Part shown: one piece after another, positions 34,101 through 45,493 of the stretch
Layout: the number at the start of each line of letters is the position of its first letter
Position numbering within the stretch: position 1 is the stretch's first letter
Source of the DNA: Benincasa hispida
Taxonomy: Eukaryota; Streptophyta; Magnoliopsida; Cucurbitales; Cucurbitaceae
Length of the DNA stretch: 64,000 bases
Assembly (NCBI RefSeq): GCF_009727055.1
Contig: NC_052349.1
Location: forward strand, 38,491,254 to 38,555,253
Reading direction: 5' to 3'
Notes under the pieces: generated by a model
Seen by the model: the letters and a program-made list of their open reading frames with translations, nothing else
The model's database searches: none
Told to the model about the DNA's origin: nothing
Made by a program: the position numbers and the translations under genes

Positions 34101-36794
34101 ATTACATAGAGAGATCCAAAATAATAAGATTGATAGGTGGGAGAAGGACAAGTCAGAAAAATTCAAAAAAGAGTGTCTTATCAAATTTTGATCAATGAAA
34201 AAGATAAGGCACCCCAGTCTCCACTTCCAACCATACCAATTTGCACATAATTTCATGATTTAAGTGTAGACATCATACAGTAAAACACAAATAAGGTTAA
34301 GTGTTAGACATTAGTTTCAGAAATATATCAATCTACAGTACGCCACATTCAGAGTTTCAAAGGTATTCACAACTAATTCAGCCTTATAATAAGGCAGTTC
34401 TCTTGCACTTCACCAACACATGTATCCACATTCAAAAAGAAAAAAGTAAACGTGATATTATAAGCTTTCCGTATATCTATGTAGGTCAGTAAAAATAACA
34501 TTAGCACATCATGTCCATCCTATTTAAATTACCTCAGCCCAGTCAATTGTTCAGCTTCAAATTGATTAGGAGTCAACACTGAAGCCACGGGGATTACCTA
34601 ACCATGAATTGGACTCATCAAAAAGTTTTATAGACAAGAATATGAAAAAGGAAATATAAAGGGCAGATGCGTAAATAATTGTCTAACTTCCAACAGACAT
34701 GGATACAGAATTTCATTTTTAATGGTCCACATATTAAAGTACTGAATGGTCCACATATTTTGTGGGTTATGTGGAGTGAGCGAAATAGTAGGATTTTTAG
34801 AGGGTGAACAAGGACCCTAGCGAGGTGTGGTCCCTTGCTCGCTTTCATGTTTCTTTGTGGGCTTCAGTTTCGAAGACCTTTTGTAATTATTCTATAGATG
34901 TTATCTTACATAGCTGGAGTCCCTTCCTTGGGGGGGGGGGGGGGGGGGGGGTTGTTTTTGTGGGTAGAGTTTTTTTGTATGCCTGTGTATTCTTTCATCT
35001 TTTCTCAATGAAAGCCGTTATTCTTATAAAATATATGTGTGTGTACTAAAGTACTGAAACATTGAAAGTTCAATAGACGTTAATCAAGGAAAAATCTAAG
35101 TCAAGTCAAGAATAACTGATTGAGCTATCAAGCACGACCATGGGCCAGAATGAGCTGGATTCCTCACCTTCTCGCGGTATACAGATACAAGTTCTTCAGG
35201 AACATAAAGCTTTCCTTCATCACCCATCACCGGATCACATACTGGAAAAGGACACTAGATTTAATGAGATGGTTAAATAGGTGGTTGACTAATCCCGAAA
35301 AATTTCCACATTATAAATTACAAAGTTTCTGTTTCCGTAGCATATACTCTTACATGCATGGTATAAAGGCAATGGGACAAAAAAAAAAAAGTCCTGGGAT
35401 TTGAAGATAATGAATCATCAATCAATGAACAAGATCGCCCCTTGCGAGCAAAAATGCAATAGAAAATTATTATCCTCCCAGCTTTCTTTTTCTTTCTTTC
35501 TTTTTTTTTTTATTTTTTTTTTTTGGGGGGGGGACATTATCCTTGCAGCTCACTAGTTCAAGGTTATCAAGAGCTCAAAATAAACATTTACCAAAACCTA
35601 TATATGATTATGGAGAAATGATAATGAAGCATAAAGAACTTGAATTTATCCGACCATATGTTAGCTTAGGGTTCACCAAGCGAAGCTTATCGACAACTTT
35701 TAACACTGTGTTGAGGAAAGAAACAGAACCAATATAGCCTGCAAAATCCACAGGTACCATATTACAACAAAACTCACATTAGCTGAAAATCAAAATAACC
35801 AATTCTACAGTATGTAAATTATTGCAGGAACTTTATACAAGAAGCTGGGAACAGTTTAGCATAATTCTCCTTTTCTAGCAGACATATTTATTCTTTTCTG
35901 CCTCACTACTATGTAGCAACATGCAATTCCTAGGTAAAGACTTATATTGTAAAGTTACCAAATTATACTGTACAAGAAAAGTCATTTAATGAAAAACTAG
36001 AGTACCTGTTAACAAATGAGTATAGTACAACAATTCATTTTCTTCGAGGCCTTCAATTAAGTCCCATAATTGTCCTCCATTCAAAACTTGGCCCTTAAAA
36101 GTCGGATATCCTGTTTTATTTTCAAAACGAACCATAATCCACTTTCACTAACACAACGCAATCAAACCAGAACTTATGCATAATGGCATAAGGCATCGCA
36201 CCGTATATAATTAGACCTCAGAGTTCTGAGACCATTTGAATGAAGAAATAGAATCAGCTTGCCTGTGTGGTTAGAGAACTGCACGGAATTTATTGGATCT
36301 ACATCATAGCCCAATAGTTGGAGAGGGAAAACAGCTGATTTGTTCCCAACATATCCCTACGGCAGCGCACAAGAGAACAATCCGTTGAAGTAAAACTAAT
36401 AGCACGGAAATAAAGCCAATCAAGAACAATATAAAAACTATTAACAACAAACAATCCACAGAAATACACAAAGCACAAAAGTAACATTGAACATTCTTCT
36501 CGTACGGAAAATTTTCAAGATAGTAACTATAAAGTCAATCCTCTCCAAAACACAGCACTAGTAACAAAAACACCAAGTTTAACGATACAAATTCGCAACA
36601 GAACTGAAGGAAACTTCTGCAGAAGCCTAATGGAGGCAATCAAAACAAACTGAATTTCGAGTTTCTAATGAATTTCTTCCAAATCATCCACAACCGTAGT
36701 AAACTATTGAACAAACCTGAACAGTGTGGGATTGAATACTGAGAACTCGACCAGTGGCCGACGGCAGAGCTAACGAGAGGATTGGCGGCGACAT
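28115..36794 (-). CDS. PDXK: Pyridoxal kinase (SOS4/PDXK type), 12 exons
   Basis: ATP-dependent phosphorylation of pyridoxal, pyridoxine and pyridoxamine in B6 salvage. Exons in transcript order: 36794-36717, 36356-36263, 36110-36006, 35738-35655, 35241-35168, 34597-34533, 33953-33890, 33194-33129, 31364-31308, 30175-30131, 30038-29985, 28255-28115; total 927 bases, 308 aa, all phases agree. The N-terminus [20 protein letters not shown] is cytosolic in type, without a clear transit peptide. Visible marks are [16 protein letters not shown] (19-34, substrate lid), [18 protein letters not shown] (42-59), [13 protein letters not shown] (122-134) and GTGD (230-233) with the catalytic Asp of ribokinase-fold B6 kinases. 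Intron 2 has a GC donor (ACAG/GCAAGC at 36262). Introns carry antisense LINE tails and a MITE-like element. In Arabidopsis the orthologue SOS4 affects salt tolerance and root hairs. Identity very secure. Confidence 0.97.
29035..29820 (+). mobile_element. 5'-truncated LINE, 3' end, in PDXK intron 11
   Basis: A broken frame shows [48 protein letters not shown] and [11 protein letters not shown] pieces, the zf-RVT region at the end of plant LINE ORF2. Stops and frameshifts are frequent. It ends in an A-rich tail at about 29808-29830 after CTCAATAAAAATTG. Antisense to PDXK. Confidence 0.8.
30530..30736 (+). mobile_element. LINE/SINE 3' tail in PDXK intron 9
   Basis: It contains GAACATTAGTATCATTTCATT and TTCAATGAAAAGTTATG before an A13 run, matching the tail motif at 18.72 kb and, inverted, at 24.0 and 1.43 kb. 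The left edge is uncertain. Confidence 0.55.
31870..31990. mobile_element. Small MITE-like repeat with TATC palindrome core in PDXK intron 8
   Basis: Imperfect inverted ends (ACAAATATAGCAAAATG at the left, TTATATTTGTAAAT at the right) enclose GTCTATCCGTGATAGAC and related GATAGAC copies. A relative lies near 49.02-49.13 kb, and the core is the unit of the array at 228-1250. Confidence 0.55.
34745..35037 (+). mobile_element. 5'-truncated LINE end in PDXK intron 5, with G22 tract
   Basis: The frame [39 protein letters not shown] is the last part of the same LINE ORF2 that ends at 29.7 kb. Directly after SWSPFL comes a run of 22 G (34930-34951). The element ends with TCAATGAAAGCCGTTATT and a short A/T-rich tail. 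Antisense to PDXK. Confidence 0.85.
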
Positions 36795-38960
36795 TTCCGG
36801 TTCCGGAACGCCTGAAGAAGTCGAGTTTATTCAAATCCACAACACAGAACGCGTCAAACAAGAGATTGCTGCAGGAATATGCGAGTTGAGAGAAATTCTT
36901 TTGGGAAAAATGGAAGAAACTGAAAACTGCAAGTTAATGCACAACAAAAAGCAATGATGAAGGACAAGAGGGAAGTGAAAAAAATAATCGTAGCTAGTGG
37001 CAAGAACTTTTAAGGGAGATTGGAAGGATGAATCGAATTACGGAAATGCCACTGCCCGATGCCCTGCCCGTTGAATAAGAGGTGAAAGTGAAACTGCGTG
37101 CAGAGGACGTTTATTTCATTATTATATTGCTAGTTCAGGATCAAAATTTTAAAATATATGAAATTTTAACATCTACTAAGAATTCCTTTTTTTTTTTTTC
37201 CTTTTTTGGTAAATTGCACAAATCACCCCTAAAGTATAGAGTAATTACAATTATACTCTCAAACTTTCAATTATAATAACTGAATCCTTAAATTTATATA
37301 AGTGTTAAAATTAAACCCTCAAACTTATGTAATTGTAAAAATTGTATAAGTTAGAGAGTTCGGTTTTTTATCATTCAGGAGTCCAATTTCTACTCATATT
37401 ATAAGTTTGAGGATCTAATTTTAGCACTCACGGAAGTTTGATGCCTAACTTTTATAATTAAAATTTTGAAGGTCTAATTGCAACTACCACCATACTTCAG
37501 GGGCGGTTTTTGTAATTACCCATTCTTTTAGTGGTTTCATACTATCGTTTTTTCATATATACTAGTTGATACTATGTGTTTTGCACGTTTGGTGTATAGT
37601 TAATTACAAAAGTTTAAACCTACAATTTATGTATAAGAGATGAATAATTACAGTAACTTCTAGATTACATTTTAATTCATAAATAAATAAATAATAACTA
37701 TTGGAAGAATAATAGCTAAAATATATTAATTTTCACAAAAAATAATTATGAAAATTATTCTCTTCATCCGCCTAAATCGTTGTTGTGCATGCATTATCAT
37801 GCAAAGACAAACAAAAATATGTGAGTAGAGAAAAAAAAAACATAAATGAATAGATGTCACGCTTTATTTAAATCAATATAGTTTTATAGTGTCCTTCGTA
37901 TTAAAGGACTTCATAACCTCGTTAATAAGAGTTCAATCTACACAACAATTACTACACGTTATCTTTGAATCCAGATATGTGAGATAAGATTAACAAATAA
38001 AAATTATGATAATGAAATTGTTGTCATAATACTAAAGAAATGAATTCCATCCTATTAAAGAAAATAACATTATTCTCAGTGGCAATTTGAGAACATGAGA
38101 CACAAATAAGAAAACAGATAACATAAAAGAGGCAAGATAAAAGAAGTAAAACATAAATTCAAAATAATATCTAAATGTTCAAAACACAAATCAATATAAA
38201 AAAAACTTATTTTCAAAGGATATATAGAATCATCAACCACATTTAGTGAACCCTAAAATTAAAATCTAGCTCCTACCAAATCGACATCCAAAATTAACAA
38301 AACTTGTTAGTGTATTATTAATTCAACTAAACTGATCTCCAAAGTCAATAGGATATAAAAACATTGGATTTGCCAAAAAAAAAAAAAATAATGAATTCAA
38401 ATAGCATAATTTTCATCCATTAAACTAGTTTTGCAAGATTTAAATTTTAGAAATTAATATGAAACAATAAAAATAGCATATCATTGACTCAACAATATTA
38501 ACAATATTAATTCGGTTTCAGTTCGGTTTTAGCGATTTCAATGAACACCCCTAATTTATAGAAAAATAAATAAATTCATATGGATTTGATAAAATTTCTT
38601 TTTAAAAAAAAATTACAAGAAATTTGAAAATTGAGATTTTTTTTTTTCAACTCAAAATTAAGAATGTTAAAATTAAACTGTCCCACAAGTTTAGGTTAAA
38701 AAAAAAAAAAGCTAACTTAAACTACAAAATCGAGAATCGGAATGAGATTCCCAAGTATAGGGTGGGTACCATATGTAAATTCTTATTTCTAATTTTGGCA
38801 AAACAAGAATAATGAGAATAAAGTGTCCCACCAGCACAAAATTGGTCAAATTTTCATAGGAGCAATTATGTAATCCTTCCGCTCGACAACTTTTTCTTAT
38901 CAAGAATTGTTTTTTTTCTTTACGTTGACTTTCCAGTCACACCTTTTTAAATCAAAATTG
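36795..38960. other. PDXK upstream region and AT-rich intergenic DNA
   Basis: The first 250 bases are the PDXK promoter side, with the palindrome GTTCCGGAAC near 36800. The rest is AT-rich without a recognisable gene. Alternating phrases about 37.2-37.5 kb (AAACTT..ATAATTGTAAAA and its inverse) suggest a small inverted-repeat element. Confidence 0.4.
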
Positions 38961-38964
38961 GTTG

Positions 38965-41165
38965 CAACTTCGGGTTTGTTTGAAAAAGTTTTGTTTCTTG
39001 TTTTTGAGAAACTGGTATGTTTGATAATTATTCTCCTGTTTCTAAAATTTGAAAAACGTATAAAAAGATGAGTCAAATTTGAGAAACTATTTTTGTTTGG
39101 TTTTTATTTTATTTAATTTCGTTTATATTATGACCCAAAATGTCAGTTTGATTTGTGATAGGGAGGTGCGCCCAAGCCTCTTCCATGGGCTAGTACATCT
39201 TGGGTTTGATTCTTAAGGAATATAATTTTTGTTTTTGTTTTTGTTTTTTAATTTTTTTATATTTCATTATTTTTTATATCAATTGGCTATATCTCTTTTA
39301 CATTTCGTTCTCTCTTTTTTTTTATATGTTTTTTCTTTTACATTTCTTTCTTTATTAAATTTTTTATATTTATATATTTAATTTAATTTTGAATTTTAAA
39401 ATTCTCAATATTTGAATTTAATATTATTTTGATTTTCAAATTCAAATTTTCAATATACATATTTAAATATTTTTGAATGTTGAATTTTAATTTTTGCTAA
39501 TATATATGTTTATATATTATTTTAAATTTAAAATTATTATTTTTAGTATATTCATAATTGATAAGAATTTTGTAATATATAAATTTTGTTTACATATCAC
39601 AATTAGATTCACTGTGATATTTTATAATCACAACATTTACATAATAATATAATTGAGTCGGATTTGAGTCAACATTTAAGACCAAGGTTCGAAATATTGA
39701 TGTTGATATAAATATTGAAATCCCGATTTCATGGAAATATCAATATCGATATAAATTTTGGAAAAAAAAATATGGAAATTGATAGAAATTGTTATAATTA
39801 GTTAATGAAACTTTCATTATGGCTTAATTAGACTATAATTGACCATTTTTAATCATAATTCCTACAAAGTAAGACAACATTTAGATGTCTATCGTAAATG
39901 TATGAGTAAATATTGTTGCGAGAGTAGAAATTTAAAAAAGAAATGAAAAATAATTACAAAATAATATAAGTTTAGGAATATTTTGAGGTAAAATGATGTG
40001 AAAATTATGAAAGTTTTGGATGATAAAGGAAAAAAGAACTAACATCAATTCAATTTTGAGGTGAAATGATGTGAAAAATTAATGAAAAACGTTTGAATGA
40101 GGTCAAAAATAAATATAGGTTATTTTTTGTAGTTTTTTCAAATTCAATTTATTTAGAAATGAAAGTTTTGGGTCAAAAATAAAGCTAAAAATTGAGAAAA
40201 GTTGAAAATTAGAATAAGTATCACATAAAAAGATATAATCTTTTGTCGAAAATGATATTGGTGCGTGAATTGTGTATAACCATGACCATAAAATTAAAAA
40301 ACTTGAATTGGGCTAACATAACTAATTAAAAAAAGCGAAATATTCTTGAAATATTGAAGACTTTTTGAAATTTCTTGAAATCTCGAATTTTCGTCGAAAT
40401 GGGGGAAAACCAAAATATTCTTGGAATTCTGGAATTTCTCGAAATTGGGGGAAAATGAAATTTCCCCCAATCAAAATCTCGAGCCCTTTCGAAATCTCAA
40501 AATTTCCATCAAAATTTCAAGTTTTTGATGGAAATTTTAAACCATGTTTAAGACAGATGAATTGTGTGAGAACTAATATTTTCGATCAATTTCTAGCAAA
40601 ATATGAATAATTGAAATAATATATGATACTTATTAACTTTGCATCGGGACTTGTGCGTATTTGATAATGTAAATGTTTTATAATTTAATATATGCTATAT
40701 ATATTTTTTACACAATTAAATTATATTTAAACTATAAAATAAGAGAAAATGTTAGGAAAAAAATACAAGAAACTAGAACCAATAAATGATCGCCATAGGA
40801 GTTTGTGGTTGTGGTTGGAGTTAGCCATCGGTTGTAGTGGTCAAAAGTGGTGATGGTCACTAGAGTTGGCCAGTAGTAGTGGCCACCAATGACTGTCGAT
40901 GGTTATAGTTGGAGGTAATTGGAGTTAGGTGGTGACGATGGTCAGAGGTGGTTAGCAAGCGAAGAAAAAAAAAGGTAAGGAAAAAAAATGAGAGAAAAGA
41001 AATAAGAAATAGTTATCAAATAAGTTCTTATTTATGTTTCTTTTTTTAAGAAATAGGAAACAAAAATAATTACCAAACATATTTCTATTTGTAATTCTTA
41101 AAAAACAAGAAACAGAGAACATGAATAAGAAACAAAAAACATAAACGTTATCAAACGGGCCCTTC
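38965..41165. mobile_element. Possible inverted-repeat element, about 2.2 kb, AT-rich
   Basis: The left edge (CGGGTTTGTTTGAAAAAGTT, GTTTGATAATTATTCTCC) and the right edge (inverse: GGGCCCGTTTGATAACG, GTTTGGTAATTATTTTTG) are similar in opposite orientation. Inside are AT-rich DNA, a GAAATTTC-rich block at 40.33-40.54 kb and a GGTGG/GTGGT-rich block at 40.79-40.96 kb. No protein domain was seen. Boundaries and class are uncertain. Confidence 0.35.
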
Positions 41166-41189
41166 ATTTTCTTCCTTTTGGCAATAAAA

Positions 41190-42076
41190 TTGACCACTCC
41201 TATTTTTGTGTCCATTGGATATAACCAATCAACAGTTCGATGACCCTTCACAAATTTCTTGTAAGTACGGTCAAAAATACCATTTTGCCTCTATAGTTAC
41301 ATCTAACTTCTTAAGTACTATTGATCCCTCTAATGAACAATAAGTCATAATCCAACTATGACCAAACCCATCTGGGGCCAAGAGAGGATGTGGCGCCACA
41401 TTGTTCAAGCCCCGAAATCAGCCTTTAAGAGAGCATTTTATCTACTTACTAGAGAAGAAGTGAATTTCGTTTTATGTAGTTGTGTTCCTAGCTCTCCAAT
41501 TAGACGAATCCTCAAAATGATAGACTTATTAAGTCGGCCATCTGGCCACTCTCATCCATACACATCAAAGGACTGCCTTCATGGGCGGGAGTACAATCCA
41601 CTCAGGATTTAGGTCATGTCACCTATGGTCAGGTGAAATGTAAGTTTCTATTATCAACGGTGTTATATAATGAGACTAATAATTTCGTGATCTGTTCTTA
41701 TACAAACTCATTTTTAAAGAATACCCCCCTCACATGTCTCTACATGAATGATCAGGATCAGATCATTTGTAGTACTTTATAATAATTGTAACATCTACAA
41801 AGCGATTCATATTCGTAGTATCACCAGGATAAGATATCCAACCTTATCCATCTACTACAGACTATTTATGTTATCACTTAAACATGATCCATCTGTATCT
41901 CTTTACATACATGTTTAAGCTATAGAAGATAACATTGGATGTTAGTTTATTGGTTTGTGAATTAGTGCTACTAAATGTCGAATAAAACATCTCATATTTT
42001 ATTAAATAATTTTTTTTTTGTACATTACAATTACAAACTATAAGACCCACAAGATTTAGGGCATCAACCCTAATAG
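41190..42076 (-). mobile_element. LTR fragment, minus orientation
   Basis: Matches the LTR at 54.54-56.60 kb and the split copy at 7.1-7.8 plus 12.5 kb, including GGCCACTCTCA, CAAAGGACTGCC and ATGGTCAGGTGAAATG. The LTR start is at about 42076 (ATCAACCCTAATA, altered from CCCCAACA). It breaks off at about 41190, so nearly 1 kb of its far end is missing. Confidence 0.75.
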
Positions 42077-42544
42077 ATTCTTCTTCTTCCCTGCAAAAAC
42101 ATAGAACGTCTGTGGATTCTTCCAGCATGCTCTCCTAAGAATTTTTTTCTAAATTTTTTCCTCTTAAAAAATCACTCTTTACCTTTTCCAAATTTTTAGG
42201 GAAGCCCACAACTCTCTCTAATATTCTCCCTCTTAAGAGAATACCCTAGTTTCTTTGTGGTGGTGTTCATAATTGGCTTTTGGAGTGTTGTATTTTTTTT
42301 AGGCTTGCTGTTTTATTCGTGATCTAAAGGTGTTTGGTGTGCTCGTGTTCGATTGGAGAGGATTACATGAAGAAATTAATGTCTTCAAGGGTATGAATAT
42401 CTAAACCCTAATTTCCTATTTTCTTCGTTTAGAGCATGCTGTAATTTATTAATGCATATAGTTTCCTCCTCTGTAATTTTATCTTTCTGTGAAAAACGAT
42501 TTTGGGATGCAATTATACTTCTACACGATTTTTAAAAAACCTTT

Positions 42545-42986
42545 ATGTCCTACATTGAAAAGGTTTAGAAAAGTTATGGGTTTGTCCTACATAAAAAAGG
42601 TTTAGTAAAGTCATGGGCTCTAAGCCTAAAAAAGGAGTCCATGCCTTTAGTTTACAGTCGTCTAAGTTAGAAACACTTTAAGCTTAGTGTGCTAACTCTA
42701 ATTAAATTCCTTTTGTATTCTTTAGTTGGAGAGTGGAAAAAGGTGCGAGTAGTCAAAAGCTTTGAGAGAGTGCTCTTGTAATTGGAACTGGGAGAAAAAT
42801 ATTTTGTGTGATTATAACAATTTTTTCACATAGTAGATTTTTTGCTTGTGGGTCGTGTTTTTTTTTTTTCTGAGTTGGGAGTTTTCCATGTAAATTCTTG
42901 TGTTTCCAGTTTTATTACTTTCTTTTAATTTCTCTATTATTATTTTCTACTTATTTCTACCGTATAAGTTGGAGGTTTTTCCAACA
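42545..42986 (+). mobile_element. Left LTR of gag-only copia element (5' truncated)
   Basis: From about 42545 it matches the right LTR at 44370-44870 (for example AGTCAAAAGCTTTGAGAGAG) and ends GGTTTTTCCAACA. The first part, including the TGTTGGG start, is missing or replaced. Confidence 0.8.
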
Positions 42987-42988
42987 AG

Positions 42989-43000
42989 TGGTATCAGAGC
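42989..43000 (+). other. Primer binding site, initiator tRNA-Met type
   Basis: TGGTATCAGAGC, two bases after the left LTR end, complementary to the 3' end of plant initiator methionine tRNA, as in most plant copia elements. Confidence 0.9.
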
Positions 43001-43185
43001 GTTACGTCCAGAGTTGAATTTTTTAGTATGCTTTGCGGTTGCAGCATTGTCTGAGCTTCCACATCATAAAAGAACTTTTGAAACGGGCTGTGGTATTTTG
43101 TGAATAGTGTGATTTATTCACTATTTGTTGTTTTGCTAGGAAAAGAAGCAGATATGTCAAGCTTTATGAGTTCATAAAGTTTGAT

Positions 43186-43970
43186 ATGGAGAAATTTGAT
43201 GGAAGGATTAACTTCAGTTTATGGCAAGTGAAAGTCAATGATGTGTCGATACAAGCTGGGTTACATATGGCCTTGAAGGGAAGACCAGACAATGGTACTT
43301 TTAAAGAGTTAATAAACAGTGGTGGTGGTCCAGGGGAGTCTAGAGGTGGTTCCAGTAAAGGTTCTAAGATATCCAACACGAGTGATGAAGATTGAGAGGA
43401 GATGGATTTGAGAGCTACAAGTGCAATCAGGCTAAATTTGGCTAAAAATGTTCTTGCAAACGTGCATGAAATTTCAACAACCAAAGAGCTTCGGGAGAAG
43501 CTTGAAGCAATGTATAAGGAAAAAAGCATCTCAAATCGGTTGTACCTGAAGGAGTATTTTCACACGTTGCGAATGATGGGAGGTACAAAAATATCAGATA
43601 ATCTAGCTATTCTCAATGGTATTTTTTTTAAGCCAGAGGTGATAAGAGTAAAAATAGAAGATGAAGATAAGGCCCTCCAACTCATCTGATCACTTCCTCC
43701 TTCTTATGAACACATGAAACCAATATTGATGTATGGGAAGGAAAGTTTAGTGTTTGTTGAGGTTGCTAGTAAACTTTTGTCTAAGGAAAGAAGACTAAAT
43801 AGTGAAGGCGTACTTCACAAGAGGATTCAGTACTGGTAGGTAACAAGCGGAATAAGAAGAAAGAGTTTGTGCATAAAAGAATTTGTTGGGAATGTGGACA
43901 GTTTGGACACATGAAAAAGGATTGTCCTAACAGAGCAGGTTTATCAAAAAGCTCTGAGCGGATGTTGACG
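43186..43970 (+). pseudogene. Copia gag, broken by two stops and a frameshift
   Basis: The frame opens MEKFDGRINFSLWQVKVNDV, the start of the UBN2-type gag domain, and runs through LREKLEAMYKEKSISNRLYL and HTLRMMGG. TGA codons interrupt at about 43393 and 43687. The reading continues SLPPSYEHMKPILMYGKESL, then shifts frame before the knuckle CWECGQFGHMKKDC (43884-43925, CCHC intact). A further frameshift lies upstream of the MEKF start. Protease, integrase, RT and RNase H are absent: only about 400 bases separate the knuckle from the right LTR. Confidence 0.85.
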
Positions 43971-44356
43971 TTGTCTCCTTGTCACGAAAGACGACGGTCT
44001 CTTTCATTGAAGTAAGGCAATATTCATCCTCGTGGTATGCCCGCTTTACCATTAGAGGATGTGATGTTAGCGGTTCCATAAGTTTGTACACAGATATTGA
44101 CTTGGTAGATATGCAAGGTGTATGGTAGAAGTTATGTCGATGACTGAAGGATTTCAAGGTGAACCAAGTAGGTGGAAGTTTCGCCATAAATATTAGCAAG
44201 GTTTATCAATAGGCAACGAAAAAAAAAATTGGGAGGTGGTGTTCCAAATGGTTTACTCTTTATGGTGGAATGAGTTATAATTCTGTGAGATGAGAATTAT
44301 GATTGTCGGTGAAGACAATAGATGTTGCAAAAGCTGTGGATTCTTCAAGTATCTTG

Positions 44357-44369
44357 CCAAGGTGGAAGT
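44357..44369 (+). other. Polypurine tract of the copia element
   Basis: AAGGTGGAAGT immediately before the right LTR start TGTTGGG, the usual plant copia arrangement. Confidence 0.75.
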
Positions 44370-44870
44370 TGTTGGGTTTTTGGCAAAATATTAGAAGTTC
44401 AGTTGTCCCACATAAAAAAAATTTAGGAAAGTCATGGTCTTGTTCTAGATTGAAAAGGTTTGGGAAAGTCATGGGCTTGTCCTATATAAAAAAGGTTTAG
44501 AAAAGTTATGGCCTCCAAGCCTATTAAAGGAGTCCATGGTTTTCAGTCGCCCCAGTTAGAAACACTTTAATCTTAGTGTGATGACTTTATTAAATTTCTT
44601 TTATATTCTCTAGTTGGAGAGTGGGAAAAAGGCGTGAGTAGTCAAAAGCTTTGAGAGAGTGCTCTTATAATTGGGATCGAGGAGAAAAATGTTTTGTGTG
44701 ATTGTAACAAATTTTTACACGGTGGATTTCATTCTGGTGGTCGTGGTTTTTCTTCGATTTATGAATTTTCTACGTAAATTCTTGTGTTTCCAATTTTATT
44801 ATTTTCTTTTAATTTCTCTATTATTATTTTATGCTTATTTTTCAGTAAAAGTGGGAGGTTTTTCCCAACA
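44370..44870 (+). mobile_element. Right LTR of gag-only copia element
   Basis: 501 bases, starting TGTTGGGTTTTTGG and ending TTTTTCCCAACA, with short inverted ends. Three tandem units of about 37 bases (TTGTCC..CATA..AAAGGTTTAG) span about 44404-44511, just ahead of the transcribed part. Flank AATAT at 44871; the matching left flank is lost. Confidence 0.9.
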
Positions 44871-45490
44871 AATATTTCGTCTAACACTTACCCATTTCTT
44901 TTTTTTCCCTTACTTTTTCAATACTCTCTTAATCCCTTTCTTTCATTCCTTATTTCTTAATGTTTGAAATTGATTGCGTAATCGAATGAAAGATCAATGG
45001 ATGGATGGTTGTCTTATAGCTTATATTGAAAAGGATTTATTTGATAAGTTAGATACTGAAGTTATCATGGATCGATTTAAAAAACATGAAAACTTATAGA
45101 GGGCAATTGTAGTATACTAAATTAGTTAATTTATGAAGTTATGAATACTTTTTTTTACATTCGTTTATGGATATGTTTTTGCATATAGTGCCCCCTTATA
45201 TCAAATTTCTAGCTCCACCACTTAATGGAGTATAGTATTCCTATAGTACTAGAAAAATTCTTGCCAACACGAGGATTACATGATTAGTATGAATTTGTAC
45301 TATCAATCTAGAGTTCTTATCTTGGATCCTCCACCTGATATATCGTAAAAGAATAATATTAATAAATCTTTTGAAAGTACTTTTGGAACAAAGTAGTAAC
45401 GATTTTCGTCAAAAGTAATTTGCATTTTTTGTAAAAAATACTACTCAAAATTAGAGGAAAATTGTCAGAAATAACACGTTTAAGTTTTCA
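44871..45490. other. AT-rich intergenic DNA
   Basis: No gene seen. Confidence 0.5.
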
Positions 45491-45493
45491 CAT

